Source: Campylobacter sputorum subsp. sputorum (GTDB taxonomy: Bacteria; Campylobacterota; Campylobacteria; Campylobacterales; Campylobacteraceae). From it: DNA of 64,000 bases. The position numbers and the translations under genes are program-made. The stretch covers positions 1,612,001 to 1,676,000 of the forward strand of contig NZ_CP043427.1 in assembly GCF_008245005.1 (NCBI RefSeq). Direction: 5' to 3'. The notes below the pieces were generated by a model that saw only the letters and a list, made by a program, of their open reading frames with translations, ran no database searches and was not told the DNA's origin. Shown here one piece after another: positions 51,617 through 60,907 of the stretch. Every line of letters starts with the position of its first letter. Position 1 is the stretch's first letter.

Positions 51617-53607
51617 TTAAAACTTATTCTTCCTTACACTATCAACTATATCTTTAGACATAGTATCAAGTTCTTTTGTGATAGTAAATGTATTATTAGC
51701 AATATTAACATTTTCTTTTGTTAAAGCATCTACATCAGCTACAGAGTTATTTATCATAGATATTGCTTCAGTTTGTTCTCTAATACTTTCACTCATCTCA
51801 TTTATTGATTGAGTTAAAACATTTACATTAGCTTCTATTTCAGTTAATGACTTACCAGTTTTTTCTGCTAGTTTTCTAACTTCATCAGCAACAACAGCAA
51901 ATCCTCTTCCTGCTTCTCCAGCTCTTGCTGCTTCTATAGCAGCATTAAGTGCTAGAAGGTTAGTTTGCTCTGATATATCTTTTATAATAGTTATAACATT
52001 TTTAATCTCTTCACTTTGAGCTATAACTTCTGTTGTTTTTTGATTAATTGAGTTCATTGAACTACTCATCTCTTCAACAGCAGCTGCACTTTCTTCAAGT
52101 GAACTGGCTTGTTTTTTAGCTGAAGCTGTTATTTGATCTACTGCTTTAGATAATAGATCTGATTTTTGTTGTAAGCTTTCTGCTTGAGATAGATTTTGTT
52201 TAAGCATACTGCTTATCTCAGCTCCTAATGTATTTACACCTTTTGCTATAACACCATTGTCATCTATGTGAGCACTAAAGTCTTTGTTTTGAAAAGATTT
52301 TAATAAAGCTAATATATTATTTCCATCATCTGCTATAAGTGAGTTTAATGTTTCTTGTAACTCTATAAATGCTTCTTTTAGAGTATTTAAAGCAGGATTA
52401 CTACTATTTGCTTCAAATGATGCTAAGAAGTCTCCTTCTTTTATCTTATCTACAAATGTATCAGCTTGCTTGATAAATATCTCTTCATCAGATAAATTCT
52501 TTTTAGTTTTTTCTATGTTTTCATTAATAGCTTTTGCCATAGCTCCAAATTCATCTTTAGTTTTTACATTTATTGTATTAGCATCTTTTGATTCATGATT
52601 TATAAATTTAAATACATTGTTTAGACCTGATTGGATGATGGAGATTGGTTTTAAGGCTCTTGTTATTATGAAAGTTAAGATAGATACTATAAGTATAATA
52701 AATATAGTTGAAGTTACACTTTGACTTTTAATTATATAACTTAGTGTGCTATCATAATCACTCATTGAATTTGCTGAACAAATAAGCCAGTTTGCAGCTT
52801 CGTATTTTTCGCAAGCAGCCACTCTTTTATCGCCTTTAAATTCAAATTCGAAAGGTTTGTTTCCATCTTTATTGTAAAAGTTTATAAAATTCGTAGCAAT
52901 TTGTTTTACTTCAGGGTTATCAGACATTATCATATCTTTTCTTGCATGAGAGACAAAGTTTTTTAATTGTATATCAACTAAAGATACCATAGAGGTTGTA
53001 GAGCTTTTTATAGAACCCAATTTTTTATTTAAAGAGTCTAAAAATATATCTCCTGCAAATACACCTATAAGTTTACCTTGTATAGTAATTGGAATAGATA
53101 TTGTAACGCAAGGGAATCCAGTAGAGCTTAAATATGGCTGAGAAAATGTTAGTTTACCATTTTTTTTACAGCATCTTTATACCATCCTCTAGATCTTGCA
53201 TCATATGACAGATTTTGCATATCTTTGTAAACAAATTCAAATTTTTTACCATCTTCTGTCACAACATCATGAAGGGAGCCATCACTTTCAAAACCTATAT
53301 AAAACTCATTTAAACCAGATGTTAGTGCTGATGATATTAATTTTTCTTTAAGCATATCTCTATCATATAATAAATTTGGATTTTCTAGTAAATAGTTATA
53401 AAAAGAATTTACAACATTTATTTTTTCTCCAACAAACTGTTCTACTAAAATTTTAGTAATTCCGCTATATGAAGAATTTCCAGATTCTCCCATATCAATA
53501 TATAGATTTTTAACAAAATTATAATTTATAGTAGAAAAAACAATAAAAGCAGTAGTTAATAAACAAAAAACAATAAAAGAAACTCTACTTGAAACTTTAC
53601 GCAACAT
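51617..53607 (-). pseudogene. Methyl-accepting chemotaxis protein, frameshifted at an A8 tract
   Basis: A single receptor of about 660 residues in two frames. ATG 53607 with AAAGGAG begins MLRKVSSRVSFIVFCLL, a membrane helix, then a dCache sensor. At 53160-53167 the coding strand has eight A and the frame ends KKMVN-stop. Nine A would give [20 protein letters not shown] and continue to a second helix ([18 protein letters not shown]), a HAMP region and the signalling hairpin with [19 protein letters not shown] and [18 protein letters not shown]. The remainder is intact. Slippage, decay or sequencing error could explain it. The ligand is unknown. Confidence 0.88.
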
Positions 53608-53650
53608 AAAAATACTCCTTTAAATTTCAAATTTCGTAATTCAGAAATAG

Positions 53651-53679
53651 ATTATATCACTCCCCTCCCCCGTTGTCAA
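53651..53679 (-). promoter_or_regulatory. Consensus sigma-70 promoter with G-rich spacer upstream of the chemoreceptor
   Basis: On the minus strand TTGACA (53679-53674), a 17-bp spacer ACGGGGGAGGGGAGTGA, and TATAAT (53656-53651). Both hexamers are perfect. The G5AG4 spacer stands out in this AT-rich DNA and could change length by slippage. Confidence 0.85.
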
Positions 53680-53738
53680 TAAATATTAGTAATCAATATG
53701 AAAAAAATTTATAGTAAAATTTGAATTTTGTTTGAATT

Positions 53739-53761
53739 TTTGGAGGAAATTTTCCTCCAAA
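53739..53761. terminator. Hairpin after fdhB
   Basis: An 11-bp inverted repeat TTTGGAGGAAA/TTTCCTCCAAA starting just past the fdhB stop. The flanks are not strongly T-rich, so it may be a weak terminator between fdhB and the chemoreceptor promoter. Confidence 0.55.
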
Positions 53762-53762
53762 T

Positions 53763-54335
53763 TTATAAAGAAAAGTCAGGTTTTACATTTGGTTGTTTTA
53801 ACATAATGCGTTTTCTATACACATTTGAAACTTCTGTTGCATCGCCAACCAAAAGTGCGTTTGTAGAGCAAATAGCAGCACACATAGGAACTTTGCCCTC
53901 AGCTATGCGGTTTTGTCCATAAAGCTCCCTTTCTTCGTGAGAGTTTGTCTCTTCTGGACCACCTGCACACATTGTGCATTTATCCATTTCTCCTTTTATG
54001 CCAAAAGCACCATCTCTTGGAAATTGTGGTGCACCAAAAGGACAAGCATACAAGCAATATCCACAACCTATACAAGTTTTTTTATCGTGCAAAACAACCC
54101 CATCATCTCTTATATAAAAGCAATTTACCGGACAAACTTGTGCACAAGGTGCATCAGTGCAGTGCTGACACGCTATAGTACTAGCAAATTCTTTGCCAGG
54201 AATTCCTTCGTTTATTATAAGAACTTTACGCCTATTGATACCAACTGGAACTTCATGAGCCGAAGAGCAAGCAACTTGGCAACCATAACAAGCTATACAT
54301 CTACTGACATCTACATAAAATTTCATTCTTGCCAT
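53763..54335 (-). CDS. fdhB: Formate dehydrogenase iron-sulfur subunit
   Basis: 190 residues with four cysteine clusters for [4Fe-4S]: CIACYGCQVAC, CQHCTDAPCAQVCPVNC, CIGCGYCLYACPFG and the CTMC near 118. It passes electrons from FdhA to a membrane partner. It lacks a C-terminal membrane anchor. No cytochrome b subunit gene (fdhC) follows; the next gene is the chemoreceptor. It starts 12 bases after fdhA. Confidence 0.93.
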   Translation of the reverse strand: MARMKFYVDVSRCIACYGCQVACSSAHEVPVGINRRKVLIINEGIPGKEFASTIACQHCTDAPCAQVCPVNCFYIRDDGVVLHDKKTCIGCGYCLYACPFGAPQFPRDGAFGIKGEMDKCTMCAGGPEETNSHEERELYGQNRIAEGKVPMCAAICSTNALLVGDATEVSNVYRKRIMLKQPNVKPDFSL

Positions 54336-54347
54336 AACTTACTCCTC

Positions 54348-57263
54348 TTACGCTTTTTCTAATCTACAAAGACCAGCATTAAACTCTGAAATTTGAGTAT
54401 TTATATCAAATCCGTAGTTTGTGATGGTATTTGAGCTCTCGCCTATAGTATAAGGTTTAGCACCTTCTGGGTAACGATCACTTAAATCAACACCTTGTAA
54501 AATACCAGCAAAGTTATATGGTAAACAAATTCTATCTGGCGTAACAGAATAAGAATATATACATTTTACCTTTATCTTTGTTCCTTGTGGGGCGTGTATC
54601 CACATCATATCGCCATCTTTGATATTGTGTTTTGCCGCTAGTTCCGGATTAACATGAGCAAACATTTCAGGAGTTATAGCTGCTAGATATTTACTAGTTC
54701 TCTCAATCATACCAGCCCCACTTAAATTTACAACCCTAAGTGAGCTTATGATAGTTGGAAACTCTTTTGACCAATCTTTTTCTTGTTGTTCACTTATAAA
54801 TTTAGTTGCAACACGGAAATTTCTCTTTTGATCTTCAAAAGTAGGATATTTTTTAACCAAATCCCAATCTGGTGAGTGGATAGGCTCTCTGTGTTTTGGA
54901 ATCTGATCTGCAAATTCCCAAACTTTTACCCTAGCTCTTGCATTTCCACAAGGACAAACACCAGCCTCACGACATTTCTTAGCTATGATTCCACTATAAT
55001 CCATACTCCAACTTGATCCCATTTTAGCTTTTTCTTCTTCGCTAAGAGTGATACCTAAAACTTTTTCGATATTTTCTTTAGTAATTTGTGGATGACCGCC
55101 TTTTACTTTTGAACCTGGCAAAGTTATGCTTTCATCGGCAAGTTGGCTAACGCCATCGTGCTCTAAGCCAAATCTATTTCTAAAGCCCATACCGCCTTCT
55201 ACATAAGGTTTTGTTATATCGTAAAGTATAGGAGTTCCTGGATGTTTTTCATCCCAACAAGGCCACGGAAGTCCATAATATTCACCTTCAACTGGGCCTC
55301 TACCTTTTAGAGTGAGCGGATCAAAGAATTGCCAATTTTCTTGATGTTTTTTAAGTCTTGCAGCAGTTCTACCATTGTTTCCAATACTTTGAGTATTTCT
55401 AGCTATCTCATCTGTTGCGTCTTCTGGCCATTTGAAATCATCTTTAACTTGCTTAATCTCGCCATCAACGATTCCCATTTTCATGCCTTTTACATACTCA
55501 TCGTAAAAACCAAATTTCTTAGCAAATAAAAACATTATCTCTTGATCTTCTTTGCTTTCATAAAGTGGTTTTATAACCTGTGTTCTCCATTGTGCCGAGC
55601 GATTTGTTGCTGAGCAATATCCCTCACTTTCAAACTGAGTGCAAGCAGGAAGTACATAAATTCCATCTTTTCTATCGCTTAAAATTGCAACTTCATTTAA
55701 AAATGGCTCTGCAACCACAAGCATATCAAGTTTATCTATAGCTTCTTTTATCTTAACTTGATGAGCCATAGAAGTAATACCTGTTCCTTGAACCCAAAGC
55801 ACTCTTAAATTTCCACTTGAAAAAGTCTCTTCTTCTTTTAAAACACCTTGCCACCATTTAGAAAGCGACCAACCTTTTTCGTTTCGCCAGTTTCTATCTT
55901 CTGGATTTTTAGGATCGTGATAAAAATACTCTCTAAAATTAGTGCCTTTTACTGGTTCGCCTAACTTTTCGCGTGGTTCTTTTACTGAAACTGCAAAGCG
56001 TTTTACAAAATCATCAAAATTTACACCCCAACCTTTGCAGTGATGCTTGTATGCTCCGTCTCCAAGTCCATAATAACCAGATAAGCTATCAGCCAAGCAG
56101 TTCATATCTGTAGCACCTTGAACATTATCATGGCCTCTAAGTATGTTTGTTCCACCACCTGGTTTTCCCATATTTCCTAAAACTAATTGTAAAATAGCCA
56201 GTATTCTAGTATTTGAGCTACCAACTGAGTGTTGAGTTATACCCAAAGCCCAGCATAAAGTTGAAGGTTTTGAAGTGGCAAAAAGTTTTGTAAATTCTTC
56301 AAGCTCTTGTGTACTACATCCAGTAACCCTTGATACTTCCTCAGGTGTCCAGTGTTTAGCCTCTTGTCTGATTTCATCAACCGCATAACTTTGTTTTGCT
56401 ATAACATCTTTGTCTTCCCAACCATTTTTAAAGATTAGATGAAGCATACCATAAATGAAAGCTATATCAGTTCCTGGTCTAATTCTAATAAACATATCAG
56501 CTTTTGCTGCAGTCCTTGTATAAACCGGATCAACAACAACTATCTTTGCATTGTTTCTATCTCGTGCTTGTAATGCTCTTTTCATAGCACCAACTGGATT
56601 TGCCACAGCTGAGTTTGCACCGATAAAAAGTATAACTTTTGAGTTTATCATATCAGCAACATGATTTGTCATAGCGCCATAACCCCAAGTATTCGCCACA
56701 CCGGCGACTGTTGCACTATGTCAAATTCTAGCTACGTGATCTATATTGTTTGTTCCCCAAAATGCTGCAAATTTTCTAAAATAAAATGCTTGTTCATTTG
56801 AAAATTTAGCCGAACCTAAAAATTCAACACTATCAGGTCCATCTTCTTCACGAATTTTAAGCATTTTATCGCCTATCTCATTAACGGCTGTTTCCCATGA
56901 AATTCTCTCCCACTTTCCATTTACTTTTTTAAGAGGGTATTTGAGTCTCATTTTTGATTTTGTTAAATCAATCTGGTCAATTCCTTTACAGCAATGGCTT
57001 CCTTGTGAAATCGGGTGATCAACCGCCATATCTTGACGAATCCAAACATTTGACCCCTCATCAACCTCAGCCTCAATCCCACAACCAACAGAACATATAG
57101 AACATATTGTTCTTTTCATCACGGAATTAGGAAAAGGATTTTTTATCTCTTCTTTAGTTGCACTTCTTAATGTTTCATTAGATCCAAAAGCACTGCTTGC
57201 TGCAGCACCAAGGGCGGCAAGCTTTAGAAAAGAACGCCTTCCTACATATGTTGTTTTACTCAT
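54348..57263 (-). CDS. fdhA: Formate dehydrogenase catalytic subunit, selenocysteine-containing
   Basis: One 971-residue molybdopterin/[4Fe-4S] enzyme read through TGA 56723-56721 as selenocysteine. The N-terminus has a Tat signal (GRRSFLKLAALGAAASSAFG) and cluster ligands CSICSVGC...CCKG. The Sec codon lies in HVARI-U-HSATVAGVANTWG, where the family has Cys or Sec as the Mo ligand. Further motifs are GRGPVEGEYYGLPWPCW and the C-terminal MopB domain ending AGLCRLEKA. It oxidises formate in the periplasm. Support for Sec: a SECIS-like hairpin directly after the TGA, selA and selB downstream, and the coherent protein on both sides. The gene starts 9 bases after the small Tat protein. Confidence 0.95.
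56693..56723 (-). promoter_or_regulatory. Selenocysteine codon with SECIS-like hairpin
   Basis: TGA at 56723-56721. A hairpin TCGCC (56707-56703), loop GGTGT, GGCGA (56697-56693) follows about 13 bases downstream, at the distance expected of a bacterial SECIS read by SelB. Confidence 0.85.
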
Positions 57264-57272
57264 AAAATATCC

Positions 57273-57464
57273 TTAATAAGCTACTTTATAAAATTTCTCC
57301 CAAGCCTCACTTTTCCAGTAAAGCACCTCTGAATGTTTGCCTTTTGAGTTACTTATTTTTGAAACACTCACTGCATTTGCGGCTGTTGCGGCAGCTACTA
57401 CTACGCCAACTCCAGCACTTGCTTTGGCAGCTTTTTTCAAAAATTTTCTACGAGCTTCTTGCAT
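57273..57464 (-). CDS. Small Tat-signal protein of the formate dehydrogenase operon
   Basis: 63 residues: a twin-arginine signal (ARRKFLKKAAKASAGVGVVV) and a short tail ending WEKFYKVAY. Such proteins precede fdhA in many epsilonproteobacteria (TIGR02811-like). The role is unknown, perhaps in maturation or as a membrane anchor. A strong GGAGGAG site precedes the ATG. Confidence 0.88.
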   Translation of the reverse strand: MQEARRKFLKKAAKASAGVGVVVAAATAANAVSVSKISNSKGKHSEVLYWKSEAWEKFYKVAY

Positions 57465-57495
57465 TAACTCCTCCTAAATTTGTCAAAAAGACATT

Positions 57496-57516
57496 AATAT
57501 GCAATAATTGCATATT
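57496..57516. promoter_or_regulatory. Palindrome 1 upstream of the formate dehydrogenase operon
   Basis: AATATGCAA-TAA-TTGCATATT, 9-bp arms with a 3-base centre, 32 bases before the first gene. It has the form of a dimeric regulator site. Confidence 0.6.
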
Positions 57517-57563
57517 TTGTAACAAAAAAATAACTAAATGTGAAGTAAACCTATACTCTAGCT

Positions 57564-57582
57564 ATATGCTATTTTAGCATAT
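57564..57582. promoter_or_regulatory. Palindrome 2 upstream of the formate dehydrogenase operon
   Basis: ATATGCTA-TTT-TAGCATAT, 8-bp arms and a 3-base centre, 67 bases centre-to-centre from palindrome 1. The two differ at one arm position. No T-run follows in the minus direction, so it is not a normal terminator. Confidence 0.6.
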
Positions 57583-57636
57583 TAATAAATATTATAGCTT
57601 TTGTTTTTGTATTAGTTTATAAATTTAATATATAAT

Positions 57637-59457
57637 TTATTTAAATTTTCTATCCATGCCGTCTTTTACGATATCATCGAATTTATCCAAGTATTCTAAA
57701 TATGCAATGGCGTATTTTCTACTTAAATTTAATTTATCTTTTATTGAAGTTACATTTATATAACCATCAATTTTTATCATTTCTCTCATCAAATTTAAAA
57801 CATTGCTTAAAGCAACTTGAGTTATAAAAAGATTATGGGCAAGTCTTATTATCTTTTTACTTGATGTTAGTTTTTTCATCGCATTATCGCCACTTACTCT
57901 ATCTATCTCAAGTTCATCATATATATTGTATGGAGCCGATGGGGTAAAATTTTCAGACAATAAAATATCATAAATTTTACTATCTAAACTCTCTAAAATC
58001 TCATCTAAATTTGCATTTTTATCTATAAAAAACGATCCGTTTTTTGCAATTTTATTATTTTCATAAAGTGAGTTTAAAACATATAGGCATAAGCTTTCAC
58101 TCGCCCAAGAAATTTTATTTGAGATGCTTGATGCCGAAATTATGGCAAATTTATTTTTCGCAAATATATTTATAATTATCGTTGAAATATCATTAAATGC
58201 CGATTTGTCATACACATTTAACTCTTTTTTATCAACAAAAGTATCTTTTAAATTTAGTGCAATCTCTAGTGCTTCTTCGTGATTTAGTGCAAAACGCTGA
58301 TAAGATGAAATGAGTCCAAAACCATGCTTATGAAAGGTTTTTAGCAAAGAAAAAGCAAGTAAAAAATCATTTTCATAAAGTGCTTTTAATATAGGCATTT
58401 TTTGGGCTTTTTTCATAGGCTCACTTATGGAATTTAAAACTTTTCCGCCACCTATTACGCGGTTATTTGACAAAAGAACAAAGTTTTCTTTAAATTTAAG
58501 ACAAACCGGCTTACTAAATTTAAATGTTATAAATTGTAATGCATTTATCTCTCCACAAATTGTTGCTCTGGCATTTAGCTGCTTTGTCCCAACGCAAAAC
58601 ACGACATTTTGATTTTGAAAAATCTCGCCGTTTGTCATAACACAATCAACATTGCTAAAAGCCCTAAAAAAGCCCTTTTTGCTAAGCATTTGACCTTTTG
58701 TGATATTTTTTGTATCACTGCTGCTTAAATTTAAAGCAACTCTGTTTGGCGAACTAGCACTATCTACATCATTATCATGGATTTGAACGCTTCTAACAAT
58801 GTATTCTTTTTTTGTATCGTAGTTATAAACTTTTTCGCCTTTTTTTATGCTTCCACCTATCAAACTTCCTGTAACAACTTGCCCTATTCCCTTTAAACTA
58901 AAAGCTCTATCTGTATAATAATGAAAAACCAAATCAGTAGCGTGTTCTTTGGATTTTATCATAAAAAGATAGTCTTTAAGCTCTGTTATGCTATTTTTAT
59001 CTTTTATGCTTGTTTCAAAAATTCTTAAAATTTCCAAATTTGAAAAACTTTTTAGATAATTTTTTATCTCATTTTGCCTAGTATCTAAAATATCTCTTGA
59101 AACTAAATCGCATTTTGTGATAACTATAATTATGGATTTGACATCCAAAATGCTTAAAATTTGGATATGTTCTTTTGTTTGAGGCATTATCCCATCATCA
59201 GCAGCAATTACAACCATAGCAGCATCAAGCGAGTATGCTCCACTTATCATAGTTTTTATAAGACCTTCATGACCTGGAACATCTATAAAAGCTATATTTG
59301 TATCGTTGTTTTTTAAATTTGAAAAACTAAGGTCTATTGTTATACCGCGACTTTTTTCTTCTTCTAGTTTGTCGCCCTCAAAACCATTTAGCTCTTTTAT
59401 AAGTGCCGTTTTTCCGTGATCTATATGTCCTGCTGTGCCTATGATAATGCTATTCAT
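57637..59457 (-). CDS. selB: Selenocysteine-specific elongation factor SelB
   Basis: 606 residues. The GTPase has G1 GTAGHIDHGKTALI, G3 DVPGHEGLIKTM and G4 TKCDL; EF-Tu-like domains 2 and 3 follow, then C-terminal winged-helix domains that bind the SECIS RNA. It delivers Sec-tRNA to the TGA of fdhA. ATG 59457 is preferred to the GTG one codon upstream. AAGAGG lies about 9 bases before it. It overlaps selA by 8 bases. selC (tRNA-Sec) was not found in this window. Confidence 0.96.
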   Translation of the reverse strand: MNSIIIGTAGHIDHGKTALIKELNGFEGDKLEEEKSRGITIDLSFSNLKNNDTNIAFIDVPGHEGLIKTMISGAYSLDAAMVVIAADDGIMPQTKEHIQILSILDVKSIIIVITKCDLVSRDILDTRQNEIKNYLKSFSNLEILRIFETSIKDKNSITELKDYLFMIKSKEHATDLVFHYYTDRAFSLKGIGQVVTGSLIGGSIKKGEKVYNYDTKKEYIVRSVQIHDNDVDSASSPNRVALNLSSSDTKNITKGQMLSKKGFFRAFSNVDCVMTNGEIFQNQNVVFCVGTKQLNARATICGEINALQFITFKFSKPVCLKFKENFVLLSNNRVIGGGKVLNSISEPMKKAQKMPILKALYENDFLLAFSLLKTFHKHGFGLISSYQRFALNHEEALEIALNLKDTFVDKKELNVYDKSAFNDISTIIINIFAKNKFAIISASSISNKISWASESLCLYVLNSLYENNKIAKNGSFFIDKNANLDEILESLDSKIYDILLSENFTPSAPYNIYDELEIDRVSGDNAMKKLTSSKKIIRLAHNLFITQVALSNVLNLMREMIKIDGYINVTSIKDKLNLSRKYAIAYLEYLDKFDDIVKDGMDRKFK

Positions 59458-60784
59458 CACTCAAAACCTCTTTTATAATCTCTACAAGTTCATTTATATC
59501 GCTTTTTAAAACACTTTTTAAATCTAGCATAAATTTATCATCTTCAATTCTACCGATTACATTTTTATCTCTAAATTTACGCTCTAAATTTATGGCATCT
59601 CCATCTAATGCTACTGCAATGCTTGGTAATTTTTTATTTGGCATCGTGCCGCCACCAACATATGTGTTTGTTTTTGTGATACTAATATCTTTTAATCCAA
59701 CTTTGTCAATGATAAATTCCCCAATTTCTACCAACTCACCTTCACTTCTGTTTAGTAAATTTAAAGTAGGAATTTGATTATAAGAGTGATTTAAATACGC
59801 AAACATAGTTAAATTTAATATACTAAGAGTTATTTTATCTACTCTTAACATACGTAAAAGCTGGTTTTTCTTTAGCTGATTTATGTATTTTTTCTTGCCT
59901 AGTATTATGCCACACTGCACACTTCCAAAAAGCTTATCGCCACTAAAACTTAATAAATCAACACTATTTGCAATTTTATCCAAACTTGGCTCATCTTTGC
60001 TAAGACAATATGGCAATTCCCCAAGATATCCACTACCTAAGTCATAATAACTTGGCAAATTTCTATCTTTCCCAAGAGCTGAAATTTCTTGCAATGACGC
60101 ACTTTTTGTAAAGCCAACTATATCGAAATTTGATCTATGGACTTTTAAAAGTAAGCCCGTATTTTCGTTTATAGCGTTTTCGTAATCTTGTATTTTAGTT
60201 CTATTTGTTGTGCCTATTTCTTTTAAAATCGCCCCTGAGCTTGACATAACTTCAGGCACTCTAAAACTTCCGCCGATTTCTACTAGCTCACCTCTGCTAA
60301 CTATAACTTCTTTGTTTTTTGCAAGTGTATTTAGCACCAAAAATACGGCACTTGCGTTATTATTCACAACCAAAGCATCTTCACATCCAAATAAAATAGA
60401 AGCTAAATTTGATATAAAAGTATATCTTTCGCCCCTTCTTCCATTTTGCAAATCATACTCAAGATTACTTGCATGACAAATTGTATTTTTTACGCTATCA
60501 AAAATTTCTTCTGATATCAAACTTCTACCTAAATTTGTATGAACCACAACGCCCGTTGCATTTATAACTTTTTGAAGTTTTTGCCTGTTAAATTTGTCAT
60601 ATTTTTTTGAAATGATTTCAAATATATCATCTTGGGATAAATTTAAATCCTTTTTATCTTGCAATTTTTGCCTAATGGACGCAATCTCATTTTTTGCAAT
60701 ATATGTTAAGAGCGGCTTTACATAATCTTTAAATTTATCATCATTTATGATTTTATCAATCTGAGGAATGTCTCTAAAATGCAT
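59450..60784 (-). CDS. selA: L-seryl-tRNA(Sec) selenium transferase SelA
   Basis: 444-residue PLP enzyme. NATGVVVHTNLGRSLIS near 73 and the pyridoxal-binding Lys in FSGDKLFGSVQCG near 280 are diagnostic. It converts Ser-tRNA(Sec) to Sec-tRNA using selenophosphate. It forms an operon with selB, divergent from the ferredoxin-type gene at 60908. Confidence 0.97.
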   Translation of the reverse strand: MHFRDIPQIDKIINDDKFKDYVKPLLTYIAKNEIASIRQKLQDKKDLNLSQDDIFEIISKKYDKFNRQKLQKVINATGVVVHTNLGRSLISEEIFDSVKNTICHASNLEYDLQNGRRGERYTFISNLASILFGCEDALVVNNNASAVFLVLNTLAKNKEVIVSRGELVEIGGSFRVPEVMSSSGAILKEIGTTNRTKIQDYENAINENTGLLLKVHRSNFDIVGFTKSASLQEISALGKDRNLPSYYDLGSGYLGELPYCLSKDEPSLDKIANSVDLLSFSGDKLFGSVQCGIILGKKKYINQLKKNQLLRMLRVDKITLSILNLTMFAYLNHSYNQIPTLNLLNRSEGELVEIGEFIIDKVGLKDISITKTNTYVGGGTMPNKKLPSIAVALDGDAINLERKFRDKNVIGRIEDDKFMLDLKSVLKSDINELVEIIKEVLSDE

Positions 60785-60907
60785 TATTTCTCCTTAGCTT
60801 TTTGTCTAGCTAACAAAGTGATTATACCAAATTATGCATTATATATTTTTTAAGTTTAATTTTATGAGTTTATATTAAAATTATCCACAAAATCAAAAGG
60901 AATACAA

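Noticed and set aside
56699-56723. fdhA as two separate genes or a nonsense pseudogene.
   Set aside because: The stop is at the conserved Mo-ligand position, is TGA, is followed by a SECIS-like hairpin, and selA/selB are present.
57564-57582. Palindrome 2 as the selB terminator.
   Set aside because: No T-run follows it in the direction of transcription, and a sister palindrome with matching arms occurs nearer the fdh start.
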